Below, piece by piece: positions 1 to 6,034 of a DNA stretch of 48,668 nt. The translations under genes were made by a program, and so were the position numbers. Position 1 is the first letter of the stretch, and each line of letters begins with the position of its first letter. The stretch comes from Chloroflexota bacterium (GTDB lineage: Bacteria > Chloroflexota > Anaerolineae > Anaerolineales > Villigracilaceae), in the NCBI GenBank assembly GCA_005778035.1, contig SXKT01000038.1:1-48668 (forward strand). The letters run 5' to 3'. The notes beneath the pieces were generated by a model. The model was not told the origin of the DNA and ran no database searches. It was given only the letters and a program-made list of their open reading frames with translations.

Positions 1-490
1 CAACTGCCTTGCCGATCTTGCCCATTCCTACGATCCCCAGCGCTTTTCCGCCCAATTCCATCCCCATCCAGCCGGTCGGATCCCAGGTTTTCCAGCCGCC
101 GGACCTGGCATCCTTTTCTGCCAAATTGGCTTTGCGCGTGATCATTAACATCAGCAGCATTGCAATATCGGCTGTAGCATTGGTCAACACACCGGGGGTA
201 TTTCCTACCCTAATGCCCCTGGCCATGCATTCCGCCAGATCCAGGTTATCTGTCCCCGCCGCCATATTGCTGATGACACGCAAACTGGGCATTTTGTCCA
301 ACAAGGCCGCATCCACCTTGTCCGATAACAAGGTCAGCACACCCTCAACCCGCGAAATCTGTTCAGCCAATTCTTCGGAGTTCAAACCATTTTCGAAAGT
401 TCCGACATGTACATCATATTTCGCTCTGATCGTGGCGATCCAATCATCAGGCAATGGCCTGGATAACACAATTGGTTTTACCTTCTTCAT
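1..490 (-). CDS. D-2-hydroxyacid dehydrogenase (glyoxylate/hydroxypyruvate reductase type), 3' part outside window
   Basis: The reading frame runs on the minus strand from an ATG at 490 to the window edge, giving the first 163 residues of a protein normally about 320 long. It has the catalytic-domain start, the motif VGNTPGVLTNATAD (typical of glyoxylate reductases) and, at about residues 153-161, the start of the Rossmann NAD(P) site, GIVGMGKIG. The family reduces glyoxylate or hydroxypyruvate with NAD(P)H in the cytoplasm. AAGGAG lies about 11 bases upstream of the ATG. It diverges from the FHA gene at 553. The active-site Arg, Glu and His lie in the missing part, so substrate is inferred from the family only. 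Confidence 0.88.
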   Translation of the reverse strand, partial: MKKVKPIVLSRPLPDDWIATIRAKYDVHVGTFENGLNSEELAEQISRVEGVLTLLSDKVDAALLDKMPSLRVISNMAAGTDNLDLAECMARGIRVGNTPGVLTNATADIAMLLMLMITRKANLAEKDARSGGWKTWDPTGWMGMELGGKALGIVGMGKIGKAV

Positions 491-509
491 CCTTCGTAGT
501 ACTCCTTTT

Positions 510-531
510 TGGCCATCAACCACCATGGCCA
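510..531. repeat. inverted repeat between divergent genes
   Basis: TGGCCAT and ATGGCCA form 7-base arms around an 8-base spacer. They sit in the 62-base gap between the divergent dehydrogenase and FHA genes, so an operator is possible. An inverted repeat of this length could also arise by chance. Confidence 0.25.
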
Positions 532-552
532 TTGGTGTTATGATAGGTTTAA

Positions 553-945
553 ATGAACATGCAAAATACGGACGAAAACGAAAAAACAAACCAAATCAAC
601 ATCCCGCCTGTTCCTGAGGAACTGGAATTTTCGGGTTTCCTGTTATCTACCGATTCCCAATTGTATCCGTTGCGAAAAAATGTGACCAACATTGGCCGCA
701 GTGATGAAAATGATATTGTGCTGCCAGACCCATACGTCAGCAGGCAACACGGTCAAATTCGCGCAGTTAGCGGCAGATTTATTTATTATGACCTGGGATC
801 TTCCGGTGGCAGCAAAGTAAACAATGAGCGCGCCAGCCAGGCTACATTGTCTCCCGGAGACCTGATCAGCATTGGTCGCACGACCTTGATCTTTGGTTCC
901 GACGATGAGCCGGATAGCGGCACCTCTCCCCAACCCAATATTTGA
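553..945 (+). CDS. small FHA-domain protein
   Basis: This is a 130-residue protein that is essentially one forkhead-associated domain, a phosphothreonine-binding module. The signature is GRSDENDIVLPD followed by YVSRQHGQI, supplying the Gly-Arg, Ser and His of the phosphopeptide pocket at about residues 48-67. The later Asn-Gly of the canonical fold is Gly-Gly here (DLGSSGGSKVNN). It has no signal peptide or membrane segment, so it is probably cytoplasmic. It heads a group with a second FHA gene, mtnP and a SEDS-fusion gene. The order recalls the actinobacterial FHA-FHA-rodA-pbpA neighbourhood, where FHA proteins read Ser/Thr kinase signals; no kinase is in this window. A second ATG two codons in is an equally possible start. 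Confidence 0.85.
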   Translation: MNMQNTDENEKTNQINIPPVPEELEFSGFLLSTDSQLYPLRKNVTNIGRSDENDIVLPDPYVSRQHGQIRAVSGRFIYYDLGSSGGSKVNNERASQATLSPGDLISIGRTTLIFGSDDEPDSGTSPQPNI

Positions 946-966
946 TTTGGCTATATAATTTTGCAA

Positions 967-1422
967 ATGGGAATCTTTTTGCTATTTTTGCGGGCTGCAG
1001 AAACTGCGTTTTTATATGCGTTTTTACTGCTCGTCCTTTATCTCCTTTGGAAATTTTATTCCGATGGCGCGGCCATCCCAAATCCATTTGCGCACAGGCC
1101 AGAGTTGATACTCAAGTCGGATGAAGGCAATGAGATCGAATTCTCCTCTGCCAAATATGCGGCGATGGATGTGATCATGGTTGGAAGGGGTGAGCAAAAT
1201 CATCTTATACTGCCCTCCAGCGCAGTCTCTTTAGAGCATGGCAAGATCAGCTATGAACGAAACCAGTGGTGGGTGGAAGACAATCACTCCCGAAATGGGA
1301 CCTACCTGAACGAAACGAAACTGACCACAAAAACCGCCATCCTGGATGGAGACATTTTGCGGTTTGGTGACCAAACCTTTAAAACACACATCATCGAACG
1401 GAGAACAATATGGAAAAAGTAA
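967..1422 (+). CDS. membrane-anchored FHA-domain protein
   Basis: The protein has 151 residues from the ATG at 967; a TTG two codons upstream is an alternative start. Residues about 5-28 form one hydrophobic segment, and the rest is a cytoplasmic FHA domain with VGRGEQNHLIL, SLEHGKI and SRNGTYLN, so Gly-Arg, His and Asn-Gly are all retained. This matches the layout of FhaB-type proteins: a short N-terminal anchor and one FHA domain that docks phosphothreonine peptides at the membrane. It overlaps the mtnP start by 13 bases, implying translational coupling. It most likely recruits phosphorylated partners near the cell-wall machinery encoded at 2254; this role is inferred from context. Confidence 0.85.
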   Translation: MGIFLLFLRAAETAFLYAFLLLVLYLLWKFYSDGAAIPNPFAHRPELILKSDEGNEIEFSSAKYAAMDVIMVGRGEQNHLILPSSAVSLEHGKISYERNQWWVEDNHSRNGTYLNETKLTTKTAILDGDILRFGDQTFKTHIIERRTIWKK

Positions 1423-2273
1423 CGATCGGAATTATTGGAGGCTCTGGCCTTTACGGTATGAAGGACTTGAAAAAAATCGATGAATTGGATGTTGATACCC
1501 CGTTTGGAAAAACATCCTCTCCGATTGTGATCGGCGAAATGGACGGAACCAAGGTAGCCTTTCTTGCACGGCACGGCATCGGTCATTTCATCAATCCAAC
1601 CGAAGTGAACTACCGCGCCAATATCTATGCGCTTAAAAAGATCGGTGTTAGCCAGCTGGTTTCAATCAGCGCGTGCGGTTCACTCCGCGAAGATTACAAA
1701 CCGGGTGATATCGTCATCCCGGACCAGATCTTCGATTTCACCAAAGACCGTGCCAGAAGTTTCTTTTCAAACGGGCTGGTAGCCCATATTGGTGTCGCTA
1801 ACCCTTTTTGTGCAGACCTTAGCCAAAAAGCGGTCGACGCAGTTAGCAAAACGGGCGCAACCGTTCATGCTGGTGGAACATTAATAACCATCGAAGGACC
1901 CCGCTTCTCAACCAAGGCAGAATCAAACACATTCCGCGCCTGGGGTATGTCGATCATTGGCATGACAGCATCCCCTGAAGCCTTTTTGGCGCGTGAAGCT
2001 GAAATGTGTTATTGCACAATGGCCCATGTCACCGATTATGATGTTTGGCACACTTCCAACGAACCGGTCACCGTCGAAATGGTCATTCGGACCCTCACCA
2101 ACAATACTGTCATCGCTCAGCAATCTGTGCGCAATTTGCTGGCAGGCATCGTGCAGCAACCATCCTGCTCTTGCCAGAGCGCTTTGGCAGATGCGCTGAT
2201 CACCAACCCATCCGTCATATCCGCACAGACGAAACAAGACTTGTCGATCCTGATTGAAAAATATATTCATTAA
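1410..2273 (+). CDS. mtnP: S-methyl-5'-thioadenosine phosphorylase
   Basis: This 287-residue protein is of normal length for the MTAP branch of the PNP/MTAP family. It cleaves 5'-methylthioadenosine with phosphate to adenine and 5-methylthioribose-1-phosphate, the first salvage step for polyamine and SAM by-products. Visible motifs are IGIIGGSGLYGM at the N-terminus, TPFGKTSSP and LARHGIGHFINPTEVNYRAN (phosphate and subunit contacts), TIEGPRFSTKAES, and GMTASPEAFLAREAEMCY, which contains the nucleoside-contacting Glu. It overlaps both neighbours, the FHA gene by 13 bases and the SEDS fusion by 20, so the four genes appear to form one coupled unit. An exact substrate preference (MTA versus inosine-type) cannot be read with certainty. 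Confidence 0.93.
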   Translation: MEKVTIGIIGGSGLYGMKDLKKIDELDVDTPFGKTSSPIVIGEMDGTKVAFLARHGIGHFINPTEVNYRANIYALKKIGVSQLVSISACGSLREDYKPGDIVIPDQIFDFTKDRARSFFSNGLVAHIGVANPFCADLSQKAVDAVSKTGATVHAGGTLITIEGPRFSTKAESNTFRAWGMSIIGMTASPEAFLAREAEMCYCTMAHVTDYDVWHTSNEPVTVEMVIRTLTNNTVIAQQSVRNLLAGIVQQPSCSCQSALADALITNPSVISAQTKQDLSILIEKYIH

Positions 2274-4677
2274 TTTGGCGCGCAAATCCATAAGCCGGTT
2301 GCGATCGCCGCTATTCCTGTTCGTGTTCGCGGCCGGTTTTTTATTTATTTACTCGCTGATCCTCACGTTTAGCGCGACCTTGCACCTTCAGCAATTTCCA
2401 AATGGCCTTCAGTGGAAGCATTGGATAGGGTTTGCGGGGTGGGTCATACCGGCATATTTTTTCACCCGCTTTACCTATCGCCGAACTCCGATCTTCGCTT
2501 CACTCCTATTCCCGATCAGTTCCTTCTTGTCTGGAATTGGCATTATGACCATCTGGCGGATCAACAGCGATTTTGGCTTTCGCCAATCGATCCTGTTTGC
2601 AGCCGTAAGCCTTTTTGTGCTTGGTGCGATCTCCGGCAACATTGGCCTTGAACACATCAGGCGGTATTTGGGCTGGTTATTGGCAGGCAGCCTGTTATTG
2701 ACCATCGCTACCTTGTTCGTTGGCACCAATCCATCCGGCTATGGAGCGAATCTTTGGCTGGGTTGTTGTGGGATCTATTTGCAACCATCCGAACCACTCA
2801 AATTGTCATTTTTATTAATACTCACGAACTTGGCGGCGGTAGATACCCAAAGATCGCCTTGGTCAATTCCATTGGGCATCATTGCTGTGTTATCAGTTGG
2901 CGCTATTCTGGCCCAAAAAGACATCGGAACCAGCATGGTTTTTCTGGCAATGGCCGGCGGAATTGCGGTGTACAGATGGAATAAGTGGCAGACCCTGGCC
3001 ATTGAAGCAAGCCTGCTCGCCATGGGGTTGGCCATTGCTACCAATTTTGTTCCGCTCGTACGCCAAAGGTTCGAAACATGGTTAAACCCATGGCAAGATG
3101 TAAGCGGCAACTCATACCAAACCATCCAATCGATGATCGCCATCGCGAATGGCGGATTAAATGGACGAGGGCCAGGATTGGGTTTTCCAACAGTCGTACC
3201 GGTTGCTCATTCCGATTTTATTTTTACCGCTATCAGCGAAGAGCTTGGCATCATTGGCGCTCTTGCGGTATTGATGCTTTTCTTTTTACTGGTATTTATC
3301 GGTTTTGAGATCGCCAAATTTACCCCGGACCGCTGGGAAAAATACATCGCGGCAGGCGTTTCAATCTATTTGGGCGCCCAGGCATTGACCATTATCGGCG
3401 GCAACCTCAATCTCATACCGCTTACCGGCGTTCCTTTGCCTTTTTTGTCGTACGGGGGTTCATCCCTGGCTGTGTCTTATGGCATGGTCTTGTTGCTCTA
3501 TTTTATTGGGTCCCGGCCTCCAGCCGCAGCCTTGGCTCCAACTCCATCCAGCAGCGAAAAAGGACTCTTTTTCCTCTTTGCCAGTGGGTTTCTCGTCTGC
3601 GCTTTCGGTTTGGGATACTGGGGAGTCATTAGGAATGACCAACTGCTGAAGAGAACAGAGAACCCGCGCAGGGGAATTTTGGAATCTGTAGCACAACGCG
3701 GCGCGATCCTCGACCGGGCAAACGGGGCGATCGTATCCAGCATCGGCTCCCCGGGAAGCTACCAACGCAAGATCTGGATCCCATCACTTTCTCCTATTGT
3801 TGGGTACAACATACCCTTTTTTGGCCAAACCAACATTGAAGCAGCCTACGATGATCCTTTGCGAGGCGAACGTGGATACCCAGACCTGCAACTTTGGTGG
3901 AGCCATCTGGTGTATGGAAGGCCTCCTAATGGGATCAACATCCGGACCACCATCGACGCAGGACTGCAAAAAAAGTTGGTCGCATACTATGGCAACAGGG
4001 TCGGTGCGGGGATTTTGTTAAACGCCGCCAGTGGCGAACTATACGCATTGGTTTCTACCCCTTATATAAGCAATGATCAATTAGGCGCAGGTAAGGCACA
4101 ACTCCCCGAAGTTGGTGGTCCTTTGCTCAATCGTATTTCCATGGGCGTCTATCCAACCCGGATATTGAGAAATATGGCATCCGAGATCGCGCCAAAAGCC
4201 CAGGGCACTGGCCAACTTGAAGCTGAAAAATGGATCGAGACCCAACTAAAGGCAAACACTCCAAAAATTGGATTCGATGAATTGGCTTACGTTGAACCGG
4301 GTACTTTTACGCCCCTCATGGCAGCCAGGCTATTTTCAGCCATCAGCAATGCCGGCACCTGCGCAGGGCTGCAATTTGTTAGCGCGGTAGAATCACCCAC
4401 TGAAGGTTGGGTGATCTTGCCGGCATCACAGATGACCCCTGAATGTATCCCGCCTGTTAAGGCGGCTTCCTTTGCGGAAAAACATTCCACCTCCAGCAGC
4501 CTGTTTTGGAGCGCAACCGGGTATGATACCAAAACCAACACGACCTTTTATGTTGCCGGTACAATGCCTGAATGGAATGGGACACCGCTTACGTTACTGG
4601 TATTTTATGAAAAACCCTACTCAAGTGGGGTGAAACTTGAATTGGACAGGTTATTTTTGGAATTATTGACACAATAA
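2254..4677 (+). CDS. SEDS (FtsW/RodA) glycosyltransferase fused to a degenerate class B PBP domain
   Basis: The 807-residue protein has two parts. Residues about 1-430 form a multi-pass SEDS domain with all hallmark motifs: LQPSEPLK, QKDIGTS, SYQTIQSMIAIANGGLNGRG, AHSDFIF (conserved Asp) and PLPFLSYGGSS. SEDS proteins polymerise glycan from lipid II. Residues about 460-807 resemble PbpA-type class B PBPs (RGAILDR, IVGYNIPFFGQ, IEAAYDDPLRG, TIDAGLQ, SGELYALVSTP). Where the Ser-x-x-Lys motif should follow 'YP' the sequence reads YPTRILRN, and no SxN or KTG motif is visible, so transpeptidase activity is probably lost. The start is TTG at 2254, overlapping mtnP; TTG at 2275 is an alternative. 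A terminator follows. Confidence 0.88.
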   Translation: MKNIFINLARKSISRLRSPLFLFVFAAGFLFIYSLILTFSATLHLQQFPNGLQWKHWIGFAGWVIPAYFFTRFTYRRTPIFASLLFPISSFLSGIGIMTIWRINSDFGFRQSILFAAVSLFVLGAISGNIGLEHIRRYLGWLLAGSLLLTIATLFVGTNPSGYGANLWLGCCGIYLQPSEPLKLSFLLILTNLAAVDTQRSPWSIPLGIIAVLSVGAILAQKDIGTSMVFLAMAGGIAVYRWNKWQTLAIEASLLAMGLAIATNFVPLVRQRFETWLNPWQDVSGNSYQTIQSMIAIANGGLNGRGPGLGFPTVVPVAHSDFIFTAISEELGIIGALAVLMLFFLLVFIGFEIAKFTPDRWEKYIAAGVSIYLGAQALTIIGGNLNLIPLTGVPLPFLSYGGSSLAVSYGMVLLLYFIGSRPPAAALAPTPSSSEKGLFFLFASGFLVCAFGLGYWGVIRNDQLLKRTENPRRGILESVAQRGAILDRANGAIVSSIGSPGSYQRKIWIPSLSPIVGYNIPFFGQTNIEAAYDDPLRGERGYPDLQLWWSHLVYGRPPNGINIRTTIDAGLQKKLVAYYGNRVGAGILLNAASGELYALVSTPYISNDQLGAGKAQLPEVGGPLLNRISMGVYPTRILRNMASEIAPKAQGTGQLEAEKWIETQLKANTPKIGFDELAYVEPGTFTPLMAARLFSAISNAGTCAGLQFVSAVESPTEGWVILPASQMTPECIPPVKAASFAEKHSTSSSLFWSATGYDTKTNTTFYVAGTMPEWNGTPLTLLVFYEKPYSSGVKLELDRLFLELLTQ

Positions 4678-4682
4678 AAAAA

Positions 4683-4710
4683 CCGCCGATGGCGAAGATC
4701 GCATCGGCGG
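4683..4710. terminator. bidirectional intrinsic terminator
   Basis: CCGCCGATG and CATCGGCGG form a 9-bp GC-rich stem, with an A-run before it and TTT after it. It separates the convergent SEDS-fusion gene and ferredoxin gene and can serve both. Confidence 0.8.
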
Positions 4711-4728
4711 TTTGAAGACCAGGATTTT

Positions 4729-5121
4729 TTACTTGCCGTAACCAGGGCCTTTGGTATAAAAATCGGCATTGGCTTTAATGGACCCTGTCAGGTCCACCAC
4801 TTCGCCAGCAGCCAATTGCTTGGTTGAGGATAGCTGCACAGCTTTTCCGTTATGGTCGGTACCGCTGTAATTGCCGGTTAGACCCAGTTCATTTACAAAC
4901 TCGCCGCCTCGGGCTTTGAAGTTGGCAGGAACATCATCAGCCGGGAAGATGGCATTGTACGGGCATTCCGGTACGCAAGCGCCGCAGTCAATGCAGGTAT
5001 CGGGGTCGATGTAAAAGGTGGGATAACTCTCCTGCGGATTGCCTGGGGTGATGCATTCCACTGGGCAAACATCCACACAACCACCATCCCGTAAACATAA
5101 ACTCGTTATTACATGTGCCAT
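4729..5121 (-). CDS. two-cluster ferredoxin (FdxA-like) with C-terminal extension
   Basis: This is a 130-residue soluble electron carrier. The N-terminal half carries Cys9, Cys15, Cys19 and Cys23 (ending CPVECI) and a second set, Cys43-x2-Cys46-x2-Cys49-x3-Cys53-Pro, as in 7Fe/8Fe bacterial ferredoxins such as FdxA. Residues about 65-130 are an extension without cysteines that I do not recognise. It is divergent from the molybdenum-hydroxylase gene group, making it a plausible electron partner; that is inference from context. GGAG lies upstream of the ATG, and a TATAAT box is further upstream at 5153-5158. Confidence 0.9.
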   Translation of the reverse strand: MAHVITSLCLRDGGCVDVCPVECITPGNPQESYPTFYIDPDTCIDCGACVPECPYNAIFPADDVPANFKARGGEFVNELGLTGNYSGTDHNGKAVQLSSTKQLAAGEVVDLTGSIKANADFYTKGPGYGK

Positions 5122-5152
5122 ATCGCTCTCCTTTTGGTTTGGTCGATACCAT

Positions 5153-5158
5153 ATTATA
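5153..5158 (-). promoter_or_regulatory. -10 box for the ferredoxin gene
   Basis: A perfect TATAAT on the minus strand lies about 32 bases upstream of the ferredoxin ATG. No convincing -35 box was found at 16-18 bases. Confidence 0.4.
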
Positions 5159-5253
5159 CTATTTTTATCCGATTAAAACCTGACATATGTCCCTTTTTTA
5201 TTTCGACCCCTATTTGGGCAGGATTTTCATCGCCTTTTTATTAATCGGTCTTG

Positions 5254-5259
5254 TATAAT
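5254..5259 (+). promoter_or_regulatory. -10 box for the molybdenum-hydroxylase gene group
   Basis: A TATAAT on the plus strand lies 32 bases before the ATG at 5292, back to back with the ferredoxin promoter in the same 170-base gap. The -35 region is weak. Confidence 0.4.
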
Positions 5260-5291
5260 AAAAGTTACTATTTTAATTTATTGGAGTGGCT

Positions 5292-6032
5292 ATGAATTTT
5301 GAATACTTTAGGCCAGAAAGCAACACCCAAGCAGCTACGTTATTGGAAATGCCCGGTTCCATCGCCTCCTACGGTTTGTCTCCTGCTATCGACCGTACAT
5401 CCACCGCGCGGATCGTAGACCTGCAGAGCTGCGGCTCCTCGGCCATCCGAATTGAAGCGGGAAAATTGGTTACCGGTGCATGTACAACCCTTCAAAGCAT
5501 GTTGGAAAGCGATCTGCTACCCAAATCTCTGGCTGACGTGATCAGGCTGGAAGATCGCCAAAACCTTAGGAACATGCGCTCGATCGCGGATGTGATCTTA
5601 TCCGGGGATGGAAAGTCGCCATTGCTTACAACTTTAATGTCACTGGATGCCCAAGTGACCCTCTATCCTTCCAACACCGTCACTCTTGGTGACTATGTAG
5701 CCAATGGCAGGCAAGGATTGATCACCGACGTATCCATTCCGCTTGATGTGCAATTCGCGTTTCAGTCCCTTCGTCGAACCCCCCAGGATGTTGGTATTGT
5801 GATCGCAGCGATGGCAAAGTGGAAAACCGGCAGGGTTCGTTTGACATTGGGTGGCACAGGAATTACCCCTACTTTGGTTGTAGATGGCATTGGCAGTGAT
5901 GGCATTGAAAAGGCCGCAAGCAGCGCGTATGGCCAGGCAGCCGACCCCAAAGCAAGTGCCGAGTATCGATCTGCCATGGCCAGGCAGCTAACACTCCGTT
6001 GCGCTGAATCACTCGCTGACCTCGCTGGGTAA
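5292..6032 (+). CDS. degenerate FAD-type subunit of a molybdenum hydroxylase (YgfM-like)
   Basis: The protein has 246 residues, a little short of the usual 260-290 for CoxM/XdhB/YgfM-type FAD subunits. The fold is recognisable from the opening FEYFRPESNTQAATLL, the mid-region NLRNMRSIADVI aligned with the NxRNxxTIGGNI block, and the C-terminal LTLGGTGITPTLV. Both flavin-contacting glycine motifs are gone: the AGGT-type loop near residue 30 reads SYGLSP and the TIGGN loop reads SIADVI. FAD binding is therefore doubtful and a structural role more likely. ATG at 5292 is preferred over GTG at 5286 because GGAG sits 5 bases before the ATG. The M16C protease starts 2 bases after its stop. Confidence 0.75.
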   Translation: MNFEYFRPESNTQAATLLEMPGSIASYGLSPAIDRTSTARIVDLQSCGSSAIRIEAGKLVTGACTTLQSMLESDLLPKSLADVIRLEDRQNLRNMRSIADVILSGDGKSPLLTTLMSLDAQVTLYPSNTVTLGDYVANGRQGLITDVSIPLDVQFAFQSLRRTPQDVGIVIAAMAKWKTGRVRLTLGGTGITPTLVVDGIGSDGIEKAASSAYGQAADPKASAEYRSAMARQLTLRCAESLADLAG

Positions 6033-6034
6033 AA

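Noticed and set aside
9-617. 202-codon open frame on the plus strand
   Set aside because: It is antisense to the hydroxyacid dehydrogenase, whose minus-strand frame carries clear family motifs and a ribosome site.
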